Positions 1 through 8,356 of a stretch of 64,000 bases of DNA are shown piece after piece; the stretch's first letter is position 1; the number at the start of each line of letters is the position of its first letter. The stretch spans positions 1 through 64,000 of the forward strand of contig CAVXQP010000020.1 of NCBI GenBank assembly GCA_963763955.1, written 5' to 3'. The notes under the pieces are model-generated. The model was not told the origin of the DNA and made no database searches. It worked only from the letters and a program-made list of their open reading frames with translations. Source of the DNA: DASUPK01 sp963763955. GTDB lineage: Bacteria > Actinomycetota > Thermoleophilia > Solirubrobacterales > 70-9. The translations under genes and the position numbers were made by a program.

Positions 1-433
1 CGAACATCCCCGACAGGCATCCGAAGCCGATGTCGAGGGTGCCGCCGTCCCCGCCCTGCCCGACCACGCGGATGTCCTCGCGGCCCTTGGCCTTCAGCGC
101 CGCGGCGATGCCGGTGCTGACCGCCGGCGCGTTGCCGAACAGCGAATGGATCCAGGGCAGCTGCCAGGAGCTCTCCGGATAGGGAGTGGAGAAGACCTCG
201 AGGCAGCCCGTGGCGTTGGCCGCGATCAGCTTGCCCTTCGTCGCCCGCATGGCGGAGTCGAGCGCGAACCGGGCACCCAGGGCCTCGCCGCATCCCTGGC
301 AGGCGCGGTGCCCGCAGGTGAGCGTGTTGGAGCGCTCCGTCCGCGCCTGGACCGCGCGTTTCTCCGGATCGAGCAGGCGACCCCCAACCGCGTAGGTGCC
401 CGTCTGGTAGAGCTTGACGTCCTGGTAGGGCAT
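1..433 (-). CDS. porB: 2-oxoacid:ferredoxin oxidoreductase, beta subunit (partial)
   Basis: Thiamine-diphosphate subunit of a pyruvate or 2-oxoacid:ferredoxin oxidoreductase, which decarboxylates the 2-oxoacid to acyl-CoA and passes electrons to ferredoxin. The ATG start is at 433 and overlaps the alpha-subunit stop by one base (TGATG). The 144 visible residues contain Cys40, Cys45 and Cys48 (CGHRACQGC) for the iron-sulfur cluster and GDGGTLDIG near residues 128-136, the TPP/Mg site. The family is about 300 residues, so roughly half is cut off by the window edge. Last gene of the minus-strand operon that begins with PEP synthase. Confidence 0.9.
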   Translation of the reverse strand, partial: MPYQDVKLYQTGTYAVGGRLLDPEKRAVQARTERSNTLTCGHRACQGCGEALGARFALDSAMRATKGKLIAANATGCLEVFSTPYPESSWQLPWIHSLFGNAPAVSTGIAAALKAKGREDIRVVGQGGDGGTLDIGFGCLSGMF

Positions 434-1686
434 CAGTGGCCCTCCGCAGCGACCACGCCGAGGTCGCGGAGCATGTTCTCGGCGTGCGGGCCAGGGGGCT
501 TGCCGTCGTGCTCGCGGGCCAGCTCGCGCTGGACGAGTTCGGTGTCCAGGTCGAGGAAGTTCAGCGACTCGAGCTCGTCGCGCCCGGCCTGCATGAGCAG
601 CCGGTGAAGCGATTCGCGGGTGATGGCCCTTCCGCCCAGACCGGCGATCACGGTGCTGCAACGCGCGTGGCCGCCCACCATCGCCTCGTGGACGTCGGTG
701 GAGACGATCCCGCCCCGGCCGGCGGCCAGTGCCTTCTCGAGAACCACCACACGGCAAGCCCCCGAGAGAGCCTCGCGAACCTCCTCGAGGGGGAACGGCC
801 GGAAGGACTTGATGCCGAGCGCGCCCACCCTGACGCCGACGTCGCGCATCTCGTCGACGACCTCCTCGATCGTCCCCAGCACGGAGCCGAGCGCCACGAT
901 GATCGTCTCCGCGCCCTCGGTTCGGTAGCGGCGCACCAGGCCGCCGGAGGGTCGCCCGAAGTCGACCGCGAACCGCTGGGCGACCTCGGGGATCACGTCG
1001 AGGGCCTGCATCTGCTTGTGGTGGGCGAGGTACTTGACCTCGAAGAAGGCCTCGGGACCGACCATCGCCCCGATCGTCATGGGGGCCGCGGGGTCGAGCA
1101 GCTGCCGGGGCTCGAACGGGGGCACGAACGCATCGACCTTCTCCTGGTCGGGGATCTCGACCTCGTCGTAGGCGTGGGTGAGGATGAAGCCGTCCATGCA
1201 GACCATCACCGGCAGCGAGATCTGCTCGGCGATCCGGAAGGCCTGGATGTGCAGGTCGAGCGCCTCCTGGTTGGACTCGGCATAGAGCTGGATCCAGCCG
1301 GAGTCGCGCATCGACATGGAGTCGGAGTGGTCGTTCCAGATGTTGATCGGGGCTCCGATGGCCCGGTTGGCGATCGTCATCACGATCGGCAATCCCAGAC
1401 CCGACGCGTTGTAGAGCGCCTCGGCCATGAAGAGGATGCCCTGGGAGGCCGTCGCCGTATAGGTGCGGGCGCCGGTGGCGGATGCGCCGATCGCCGCGGA
1501 GAGCGCGCCGAACTCGGACTCGACCATCAGGTACTCGCAGGGGGAGAGGTCCCCGGTCCTGACCAGGTCGGAGAGGTGCTCGACGATGTGGGTCTGGGGC
1601 GAGATCGGGTAGGCGCTGATCACCTCGGGGCGGCAGAGCGCCACCGCCTCGGCGACGGCGCGGGATCCCTCTTCTTGCCTAAGCAC
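433..1686 (-). CDS. porA: 2-oxoacid:ferredoxin oxidoreductase, alpha subunit
   Basis: Alpha subunit of the same oxidoreductase, 417 residues. The N-terminal half carries the pyrimidine-binding domain (AYPISPQTHIVEHL near the start, then ESEFGALSAAIGAS and TATASQGI); the C-terminal half resembles the transketolase-C-like domain (ALGIKSFRPFP). No CxxCxxC ferredoxin motif is present, so this is a separate-subunit rather than a fused enzyme. It overlaps the gamma gene by 8 bases upstream and the beta gene by one base downstream, so the three are probably translationally coupled. Pyruvate as substrate is the usual case, but 2-oxoglutarate or branched 2-oxoacids are not excluded. Confidence 0.9.
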   Translation of the reverse strand: MLRQEEGSRAVAEAVALCRPEVISAYPISPQTHIVEHLSDLVRTGDLSPCEYLMVESEFGALSAAIGASATGARTYTATASQGILFMAEALYNASGLGLPIVMTIANRAIGAPINIWNDHSDSMSMRDSGWIQLYAESNQEALDLHIQAFRIAEQISLPVMVCMDGFILTHAYDEVEIPDQEKVDAFVPPFEPRQLLDPAAPMTIGAMVGPEAFFEVKYLAHHKQMQALDVIPEVAQRFAVDFGRPSGGLVRRYRTEGAETIIVALGSVLGTIEEVVDEMRDVGVRVGALGIKSFRPFPLEEVREALSGACRVVVLEKALAAGRGGIVSTDVHEAMVGGHARCSTVIAGLGGRAITRESLHRLLMQAGRDELESLNFLDLDTELVQRELAREHDGKPPGPHAENMLRDLGVVAAEGH

Positions 1687-2260
1687 GGGTCAGCTCCTGG
1701 ATCTCATGCTGGACATACTCGTAGGCGACGTCGGCCGCAAGCATGTTGCGGTCGGCGATCTCGCCCGAGAACTTCTGGGCGATAGCCCGGACAACCGCCT
1801 GAAGGGTGACCGCGCCGGTCATCGCGGCGAAGCCGCCGAGCAGCGCGGTGTTGGGCATGGGGCGGCGGAGCTGTTTGTTCGCGACCTCACTGGCCGGCAC
1901 GGTGAGGAGCTGCCCGGGCGCGAAGCCGGCGGCGAACTCGCCCAACCCCAGCTCATCGAAGCTGCGCGAGGTGTTGATCAGGACGTAGCCGTCGTCGCTG
2001 AGCCCGCTGAAGACCTTCACCTGGTGGAGCAGCGTGGGGTCCTGGATGATCAGCGCGTCCGGCTCCGAGATCGGCTCGCGGACCCGGATCTCCTTGTCGT
2101 CGATCCGGCAGAAGGAGGTGACCGGGGCGCCCGTCCTCTCCGAGCCGAAGGTGGGGAAGGCCTGCGCGTGCTTGCCGTCCTCAAAGGCCGCGATCGACAG
2201 CATCTCCGCCGCGGTGACGACTCCCTGGCCGCCTCTGCCGTGGATCCGCACCTGGAACAT
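1679..2260 (-). CDS. porG: 2-oxoacid:ferredoxin oxidoreductase, gamma subunit
   Basis: Gamma subunit (193 residues) of the oxidoreductase, which contributes to the CoA-handling and interface region. The family signature is at the N-terminus: RIHGRGGQGVVTAAEML, followed by FPTFGSERTGAPV. It starts one base after the acyltransferase stop and runs into porA. A separate delta subunit (small 2x[4Fe-4S] ferredoxin) normally lies between gamma and alpha or at the operon end; none is present between these genes, and it could only lie beyond the window edge after porB. Confidence 0.9.
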   Translation of the reverse strand: MFQVRIHGRGGQGVVTAAEMLSIAAFEDGKHAQAFPTFGSERTGAPVTSFCRIDDKEIRVREPISEPDALIIQDPTLLHQVKVFSGLSDDGYVLINTSRSFDELGLGEFAAGFAPGQLLTVPASEVANKQLRRPMPNTALLGGFAAMTGAVTLQAVVRAIAQKFSGEIADRNMLAADVAYEYVQHEIQELTRA

Positions 2261-2261
2261 C

Positions 2262-3740
2262 TCAGGCCCTTGCCGTGGCGGCCAGCTCGTGCAGCTCCGC
2301 GATGGAGCTCTCGATTCCGTCCATGAGAACGTCCACGTCGCGGCAGGAATCGCGGTCGACGTTGAGGCAGAAATAGAGGGTCCCGTCGTAGCTGAACACG
2401 GCCAAGCCGATGGCGTGTGACGCGGCGATCGGGACCAAGGGCCAGATCTCCTCGATCTGCGACCCGAAGTAGAAGAGGGGCACTTGGGGCCCCGGGACGT
2501 TGGTGACGGTGACGTTGAAGAGCCGCGTCGCGAACAGCGAGCGAGCGACGAAGCTGTGCAGGACGGGAGGCATGTGATTGCCGAGATCGAGAAGGAAGCT
2601 CGAGCCCTCGTGCTGCGTCCCGGCCTTCAGGGCCTCGGCCTCCTCGACCTGGAGCACGTAGCGCTCGGCGGGGTCGGAGGCAGCGACCGGGAGGTGCACG
2701 AACAGCGACGAGATCTTGTTTCCCATCGCCAGGTGATCGCCGGCGCTGCGCACGTTCATGGGCACCATCGCGCGCAGGCCGGCCGCGGGCGGCTCCTCGC
2801 CGCGGTGCTCCAGCAGGCGACGCAACCCGCCGGCCGCCGAGGCGAGGACGACGTCGTTCACCGTGCCGCCGAGCGCGCGCTTGATCTGCTTCAGCTCACC
2901 GAGCTCGACGGTGAGCACCGAGAGGGTGCGCTTCGCGCCGATCGGGTCGTTCAGGCTCGTGTAGGGCGCCGCAATCAGCTCGTCGCGGACGATCAGCTCT
3001 GCGAATGCCTTCGAGCGCCGGAAGGCGTCCCGGGCGCGGGAGGGGTGGGAAGCGAAGCCGACGGCGGCCTCGGCGGCCTGCAGGCCGGACTGGCCCGCAC
3101 GCACGGCCGCGTGCCCGAGCCGCAGTGCGGGATGGGCGAGGCGAGCGACGCCGCGCTGCAGGGTCGTGGGCTCGGGTTCCGCGACGGTCTCGATCTCGCT
3201 GGACCCCAGCCGGACCCCGCCGTTCGAGCTGCCGTTGACCGCCCGCTCGGGCCTCTCGCGCTCGGTGTCCAGCAGGATCGTCGCCAGGTCGACGGACCCG
3301 ACCCCGTCGATCATGCAGTGGTGGGTCTTGGTGACCAGAGCCCAGTGGCCGTCGGCGAGTTCGAGGACTGCGATCTCCCAGAGCGGCTTGGTGCGATCGA
3401 GCCTCTGCGAGTAATACTCCCCGGCCCACTCCATGAGCTCGTCGCGGCCGCCCGGCGCATGCAGGCCGGCCGGGAAGACGTGGCGCTCGACCCGGAAATC
3501 CCTGTCCTCCTCCCAGGTGGGCCAGTGCAGGCCGCCCGTATGCGGGTGGGAGAGCCGTTGGGTGTAGCGCGGCAGGTCGGGCATCCTGGCGATCACGTCC
3601 CGGCGGATCTGCTCCAGCGGGGGAGCCCCGCCAGGGTGTGGCTCCAGGATCATGACCCCACCGATGTGCATGTGGGCGCTCTGGTCGATCTCCTCCAGCT
3701 CGAGGAAGGTCGCATCGAGGGCGGAGAGCTGCTCGCCCAT
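2262..3740 (-). CDS. WS/DGAT-type O-acyltransferase
   Basis: Wax ester synthase/acyl-CoA:diacylglycerol acyltransferase family protein, 492 residues, a usual length. The catalytic HHxxxDG motif is HHCMIDG at residues 140-146, preceded by the family's N-terminal LSALDATFLELEE. These enzymes move an acyl group from acyl-CoA to a long-chain alcohol or diacylglycerol and make storage lipid at the membrane or lipid-body surface. It is embedded between PEP synthase (3-base gap) and the 2-oxoacid:ferredoxin oxidoreductase genes (1-base gap), so it is very likely co-transcribed with central carbon enzymes. A second, divergent member is at 23525-24922. Substrate preference cannot be read from sequence. 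Confidence 0.9.
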   Translation of the reverse strand: MGEQLSALDATFLELEEIDQSAHMHIGGVMILEPHPGGAPPLEQIRRDVIARMPDLPRYTQRLSHPHTGGLHWPTWEEDRDFRVERHVFPAGLHAPGGRDELMEWAGEYYSQRLDRTKPLWEIAVLELADGHWALVTKTHHCMIDGVGSVDLATILLDTERERPERAVNGSSNGGVRLGSSEIETVAEPEPTTLQRGVARLAHPALRLGHAAVRAGQSGLQAAEAAVGFASHPSRARDAFRRSKAFAELIVRDELIAAPYTSLNDPIGAKRTLSVLTVELGELKQIKRALGGTVNDVVLASAAGGLRRLLEHRGEEPPAAGLRAMVPMNVRSAGDHLAMGNKISSLFVHLPVAASDPAERYVLQVEEAEALKAGTQHEGSSFLLDLGNHMPPVLHSFVARSLFATRLFNVTVTNVPGPQVPLFYFGSQIEEIWPLVPIAASHAIGLAVFSYDGTLYFCLNVDRDSCRDVDVLMDGIESSIAELHELAATARA

Positions 3741-3743
3741 GAC

Positions 3744-6041
3744 CTACCGCGCCCGCGCTGCGTCGAGCAACACCCGGCGCTCCGCCGAGGCGACCAGGAG
3801 GCGGGCCTTGTCGACGGCGTCGATGTTGACCGAGATCGCGTCGATGCCGGCCTCGACGAGGAGCTGGGCGTACTCGCGGTGAACCGAAGGGGCTTGGCCG
3901 CAGATCGAGGTGGCCAGGCCGAGCTCCTTGGCGCGGGGGATCAGCATGCGCAGGTAGTCCGTGACGGCGGAGTCCCGCTCGTCGAAGAGCTCGGACAGAG
4001 TCCCGGAGTCGCGGTCGGACCCGAGCATCAGCTGGGTGAGGTCGTTGGAGCCGACCGAGATGCCCTTGACGCCGAGCTCCGCATAGCGCTCGAGGTGGAA
4101 GTAGACCGAGGGGACCTCAGCCATCACCCAGAGCTCGAAGCCCGGCCGGTCGAGCAGACCCTCCTCGCGCATCATGTCCCGGCAAGCGGTGAGCTCGCGC
4201 GGCGTACGCACGAACGGGAGCATCACGTGGAAGTTCGTGTGCCCGGCGTCCCAGACCTGGCGGATCGCCGCCAGCTCCAGCTGGAAGAGGTCGGGCTCGA
4301 GCATGTAGCGAAGCGCGCCCCGGTAGCCGATCATCGGGTTCGCCTCTTCGGGCTCGAAGCGGTCGCCGCCCTCCAGCCCCCTGAACTCGTTGGAGCGGAA
4401 GTCGATCGTCCGGTAGGTGATCGGCCGGGGGGAGAAGCCCTCAGCGAACTTCGTCAGAGCGCTGCCCATCCGCTCGACGAACTCGTCGCCCTTGCCCTGC
4501 TCGAGCAGCAGGCGGGGGTGGCGGCCCTCGAGGGCCTCGATCACCATCAGCTCGGCGCGAAGCAGGCCGCAGCCGTCGACGTTGAGCCTCGCGGCGCGCT
4601 CGATCTGTGAGGGCTCGGAGAGATTGACCAGCAGCTGGGTTGCGGTGACGGGGGCCGCGCCGGCGGTGGGGGCGGAGGCCTCTGAACCGTCATCCTCGCC
4701 GACCATGGCAACCTCGCCCTCGTAGACGGTGCCGTGAGTTGCGTCCACTGTGACCAGCTCGCCGTCGCGGAGCTTGGTGGTGGCATCGGCGGCGCCGACG
4801 ACGCAGGGGATGCCCAACTCACGCGAGACGATCGCCGCGTGACAGGTCATCCCGCCAGAATCGGTGATGATCGCCGCCGAACGTCGCATCAGAGGCACCC
4901 AGTCGGGGGCGGTCATGTGGGTGACGAGGACGTCGCCCTCCTTGAGGTCGTTGCCTCGGCTGAGCTCGGAGATGATCCTCACCTCGCCGTGCCCGACGCC
5001 CGGAGCGGCGCCAAGGCCGCGTACCAGGGCCTCGCCCTCGTGCTCGGCGAGCTCAGCACTCTTGTCGCCGCCGGATGCGGTCACCGGCCGCGACTGGAGC
5101 ATCCAAGCAGTGCCCTCCTCGTCGAAGGCCCACTCGGTGTCCTGCGGGGTCCCGTAGTGACCTTCGTCGCGGATCCCGAGCTTCGCCACCTCGCGAACCT
5201 CCTCATCGCTGAGAACGGGCTGCGTTGACTCCTCGCCCGAGAGCTCGCGGGTGCGGGTGCCTCCGTCGGGGAGCGGCTCGATCACAAGCTCCTTGCGTTT
5301 CACGTCGCGCTTCTCGATGTGGAGGGTCTCCTTGTCGACCACGTAACGGTCGGGAGAGACCTGACCCGAGACGACCGACTCGCCGAGGCCGAGCGAGCCC
5401 TCGATCACCAGGCGATCGCGGTCCCCTGAGGCAGGATCGATGGTGAACATGACGCCCGCTCGGGTAGAGAGGATCTGGAGCTGGACGACCACGGCGATGT
5501 CCATGTCCGCCTGGCCGAAGCCCTGCTTGGCACGGTAGAAGACGGTGCGGGCGCCGAACAGCGACGACCAGCAGCGGCGCACGGCGTCCACGACTTCATC
5601 GGGGCCGCGGACGTTCAGGAAGGTCTCGTTCATCCCGGCGAAGGAGGCCGCCTCGGTGTCCTCAGCGGTCGCCGAGGAGCGGACCGCCACCGGGGGATTG
5701 TCGCGGTCGCCCGCGAGCTCGAGGTACGAATCCCGGATCTCCTGCTCGATCTCGTCGGGGACCGGCTCCTCCTCGATCATCACGCGGACCTCCTTGGTCG
5801 CGCGGTCGAGCTCGGCGGTGTCGTCGACGTCGACGGAGGAGAGGCGCTCCTCGATCCTCTCGCGGAGGCCGCCGACGTCGCAGAAGATCGCGTAGGAGGG
5901 GGCGCCGACGACGAAACCGCCCGGAACCGGGAGGCCCGCCGCCGTCATCTCTCCAAGGTTCGCCCCCTTGCCGCCCGCGTAGTCGACGTCATCACGGGAG
6001 AGGTCCTCGAAACGGCGGAGCAGAGCGGCGGAGACTTCCAT
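3744..6041 (-). CDS. ppsA: phosphoenolpyruvate synthase
   Basis: Converts pyruvate, ATP and water to PEP, AMP and phosphate. Domain order is the N-terminal ATP-grasp domain (YAGGKGANLGEM near residue 25, VRSSATAEDTEAASFAG near 120), a swivelling phosphohistidine domain (SGGMTCHAAIVSRELGIP, His near residue 397) and the C-terminal PEP/pyruvate TIM barrel (SVGSNDLTQL). At about 765 residues it is slightly short of the usual 790. ATG 6041 follows a strong AGGGGG Shine-Dalgarno; an in-frame TTG one codon upstream (6044) is also possible. First gene of the operon with the acyltransferase and the oxidoreductase, and divergent from the cytochrome b genes. Confidence 0.93.
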   Translation of the reverse strand: MEVSAALLRRFEDLSRDDVDYAGGKGANLGEMTAAGLPVPGGFVVGAPSYAIFCDVGGLRERIEERLSSVDVDDTAELDRATKEVRVMIEEEPVPDEIEQEIRDSYLELAGDRDNPPVAVRSSATAEDTEAASFAGMNETFLNVRGPDEVVDAVRRCWSSLFGARTVFYRAKQGFGQADMDIAVVVQLQILSTRAGVMFTIDPASGDRDRLVIEGSLGLGESVVSGQVSPDRYVVDKETLHIEKRDVKRKELVIEPLPDGGTRTRELSGEESTQPVLSDEEVREVAKLGIRDEGHYGTPQDTEWAFDEEGTAWMLQSRPVTASGGDKSAELAEHEGEALVRGLGAAPGVGHGEVRIISELSRGNDLKEGDVLVTHMTAPDWVPLMRRSAAIITDSGGMTCHAAIVSRELGIPCVVGAADATTKLRDGELVTVDATHGTVYEGEVAMVGEDDGSEASAPTAGAAPVTATQLLVNLSEPSQIERAARLNVDGCGLLRAELMVIEALEGRHPRLLLEQGKGDEFVERMGSALTKFAEGFSPRPITYRTIDFRSNEFRGLEGGDRFEPEEANPMIGYRGALRYMLEPDLFQLELAAIRQVWDAGHTNFHVMLPFVRTPRELTACRDMMREEGLLDRPGFELWVMAEVPSVYFHLERYAELGVKGISVGSNDLTQLMLGSDRDSGTLSELFDERDSAVTDYLRMLIPRAKELGLATSICGQAPSVHREYAQLLVEAGIDAISVNIDAVDKARLLVASAERRVLLDAARAR

Positions 6042-6138
6042 CAACGGCCCCCTTTGGGTTCGCGTGGGTCGGTTCTTCCAAGCTACTCCTGTCCAATGCG
6101 TGCTTCATCCGCGCCCGGCACCGGTCTTGGAGGTGTGG

Positions 6139-6201
6139 TTAACTACCGACTCCCCGGCGTTCACCACCGAACTCCCGGTGTTCACCACCGAGGTATCGGG
6201 C
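6139..6201. repeat. three 21-bp tandem repeats in a divergent promoter region
   Basis: Three imperfect 21-bp units begin at 6139, 6160 and 6181; the second and third share TTCACCACCGA and the first differs at a few bases. They lie between ppsA (minus) and the small membrane gene (plus). Spacing of two helical turns fits a set of regulator sites. The repeat is also open as a 7-residue repeat in one plus frame, so a coding origin cannot be excluded. Confidence 0.6.
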
Positions 6202-6226
6202 TTGGTCGTGCGCAAGGGTTCCGGCG

Positions 6227-6433
6227 TTGACCCCGATGAAGCACATCACAAGGCTGGGCCGGTGGCAGGGTCCAATGCTGCCGGCGGTCTTTGACCTCAA
6301 CGGGCCTGCTCACTACGTCCACTGGCACTTCTTCCAGATGTCGGTGGCGAACGTCGTCGTGATCGGATTGATGATCGTGGTCTTCATCCTGGCGATCCTT
6401 CTGCCCTTCCCCAAGCGGGAGATCGAGGAGTGA
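6227..6433 (+). CDS. small single-span membrane protein
   Basis: A 65-68 residue protein with one transmembrane helix (VVIGLMIVVFILAILLPF) near its C-terminus, followed by the basic/acidic tail PKREIEE. TTG 6227 has AAGGG 8 bases upstream; ATG 6236 is the alternative. The stop overlaps the next gene's ATG/GTG region by 4 bases, so it is coupled to the cytochrome b gene. It may be a small subunit of the cytochrome b complex encoded downstream; no recognised family is evident. Confidence 0.6.
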   Translation: MTPMKHITRLGRWQGPMLPAVFDLNGPAHYVHWHFFQMSVANVVVIGLMIVVFILAILLPFPKREIEE

Positions 6434-7047
6434 GCCCTGAGCAGAAGCGCATGTGGACCGAGCGCGTCCGCACGCGCGCCGTCGGGGCGCTGCCGCCCGA
6501 AAAGCTCCTTCCCGACCGGCAGCCCGCATATGTCTCCTCGTGGATCTATGTATTCGGCGTTGCGACGATCGCGGCGCTGGTCGTGGTGATCGGCTCCGGC
6601 GTGATCCTTGGACTGAAGGGCCCGGCCTGGTGGCACGAGTCCGGCGTCGGGAAGTTCTTCAACAGCGTCCACCTCTGGGTCGGTCGAGGTGTTCTTCTTC
6701 GCCATGGTCGTGCACCTCTGGGGCAAGTTCTTCATGGGTGCCTGGCGCGGCGGTAGAGCTGGACCTGGGTGACGGGGGCGGTCGTCTTTCTGGTCGCGAT
6801 AGGGACCGCCTTCACCGGGTACCTCTCCCAGCAGAACTTCGACTCGCAGTGGATCGCGAGCGAGGGCAAGGACGGCCTCAACTCGGTCGGGATCGGCGCC
6901 TTCTTCAATGTCATCGATTTCGGCCAGATGTACACCTGGCACGTGATCCTGCTACCGGTGGCGGTGGTGGCCCTGGTCGTGGGGCACGTTCTGCTGGTCC
7001 GCAAACACGGCGTGGTACCACCGTACGCAGCGAAGGTCGCCTCGTGA
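6430..7047 (+). pseudogene. b6-type cytochrome b N-terminal protein, two compensating frameshifts
   Basis: Membrane cytochrome b carrying two b hemes. Read across the shifts it has the paired histidines of the b6/b family: H-x13-H in one helix (VHLWSVEVFFFAMVVHLW) and H-x14-H in a later helix (WHVILLPVAVVALVVGH). The reading frame changes near 6679 (one extra G in TGGGTCG) and returns near 6755-6763. Sequence on both sides is well conserved, so the shifts could be assembly indels rather than decay. The stop overlaps the next start (TGATG). No Rieske protein or cytochrome c gene is nearby. Confidence 0.7.
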
Positions 7048-8035
7048 TGCGTCGGCAAAGAGCCGGCGTGACTCCTCGGCGCCCCGAGGGGCCGGCCCCG
7101 CTGGAGTCAGCGGACTGGGAGGGGCCGTATGTCCGCTACGACCTGGTCAAGGAGTTCGTCATCGCGCTGGCGGTGATCACAGGATTGGTTGTGCTCCTAG
7201 CGGTCTTGTTCTCTTCTCCCGACGAAAAGCCGGTGACGATCCAGCAGTGGGCACGCACCGATCCGTCGGGATTCGTCTCCACGGCGGTCACCGAGCTGGA
7301 TGGCTCGAGCGAGGTTGCCGGCTACGGCGCCCCCTACACCCACACGCCCGGAACCGGACAGAAGATCGGTCCGCTCAATCTGCAGAGCGCGGCGGGCGTT
7401 CACTTCCCGATCAACACCGCCCAGGACTTCGTGCTCAACCCGCTGAGAAGCATTCCGGGAGATGCGATCCTCACGCGAGCTCTTCGGACATATCAGGCGG
7501 CGCCACCGGCCCAGCAGAAGGCCTGGACTGACGCCTACACGAAGGCCCTCGACGGCGCCAAATTCCCGGGCGGCATTCCCGCAGCTGCCAGCTGGCAACT
7601 ATGGGCCGGTGGCGCCGATGATGGCTGCTCTCGCGGGTCTGGCGGCCACCGGTGGCCTAGACGGTGCCCTGCTCAACTCGAAGCAGTTCTACCAGACGAA
7701 CTACACCAAGCCGCTGCTGTTCATCTCGGGCGGTGACTATTTCGAGTCCCGGGCGGAGGACGCAGCACCTGCTCGGCACGCAGTGGGGAATGATGAACGA
7801 GACCGGCAGCTATCCGGGCCAGGTCTGGCTCTGGCTCTACACCTTTTGGTACCAGATCGCGCCTTTCAACACCTCGGACAACGCCGATGCTCAGATCTGG
7901 GCCCTGATGCTGCTGCTGTCGCTGGCATTCATCTGCATCCCGGTGATCCCGGGTCTACGTGGCCTGCCCCGCCACCTCGGCGTGCACCGCCTGATCTGGC
8001 GCGACCACTATCGGCGCGTTGAGGGAGACTCCTAA
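7047..8035 (+). pseudogene. cytochrome b/b6 subunit-IV-like membrane protein, two frameshifts
   Basis: Begins MRRQRAGVTPRRPEGPAPLE and has a first membrane helix after DLVKEFVIALAVITGL, an approximately 200-residue soluble stretch, and a last helix ending IPGLRGLPRHLGVHRLIWR. The two ends resemble subunit IV/cytochrome b C-terminal proteins, with a large extracytosolic insertion between them; this is a weak match by eye. Frame changes near 7592 (extra T in CAGCTGGC) and near 7765 (extra base after GAGGACGCA) break it into three pieces. It would be co-transcribed with the cytochrome b gene. It may instead be a separate periplasmic-domain partner. Confidence 0.5.
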
Positions 8036-8056
8036 CTTCCAGCGGAGCCTTGGCGC

Positions 8057-8356
8057 TTAGTCGTCTCCCCCTTCGCCTCGGCCATCGGCCGGTGCGTTCG
8101 GCGTCGCTGGCACTGGCAATGGCGCTGGTGCTGGCGCGGAGGTGGTCGTGACCGCAGAGGTAACGGTGGTCGTCCGAGCGACCGGCGGCTTCTTTGCGGC
8201 AGAGGGTCGAGGCGCGAGCGCCTTCCCGGCACTGAGTGGCTCGGACGAGATCCCGATCTTCTGGCTGACCATCTGGGTGGCGAGGATCGCGATCGCTGCG
8301 GCGATCAGGAGTCCCATGAGGGCAAGAAGCGGCCAGCGAAGCGGGGATGGGATCAT
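8057..8356 (-). CDS. small membrane-anchored Pro/Ala/Thr-rich protein
   Basis: A 99-residue protein with an N-terminal transmembrane anchor (WPLLALMGLLIAAAIAIL) followed by an extracytosolic low-complexity tail of Ala, Pro and Thr (TTTVTSAVTTTSAPAP) ending in acidic residues. It overlaps the histidine kinase stop by 4 bases, so it is the third gene of the regulator-kinase operon. It may act as an accessory sensor or wall-spanning component; no family is recognised. Confidence 0.6.
   Translation of the reverse strand: MIPSPLRWPLLALMGLLIAAAIAILATQMVSQKIGISSEPLSAGKALAPRPSAAKKPPVARTTTVTSAVTTTSAPAPAPLPVPATPNAPADGRGEGGDD

Noticed and set aside
436..1785. Long plus-strand ORF of 449 codons
   Set aside because: Antisense shadow of porA; composition rich in His/Asp/Arg/Gly typical of GC-rich antisense frames, with porA motifs clear on the other strand.
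2484..4610. 708-codon plus-strand ORF
   Set aside because: Runs antisense across the acyltransferase and ppsA genes; low-complexity Arg/Asp/Gly composition.
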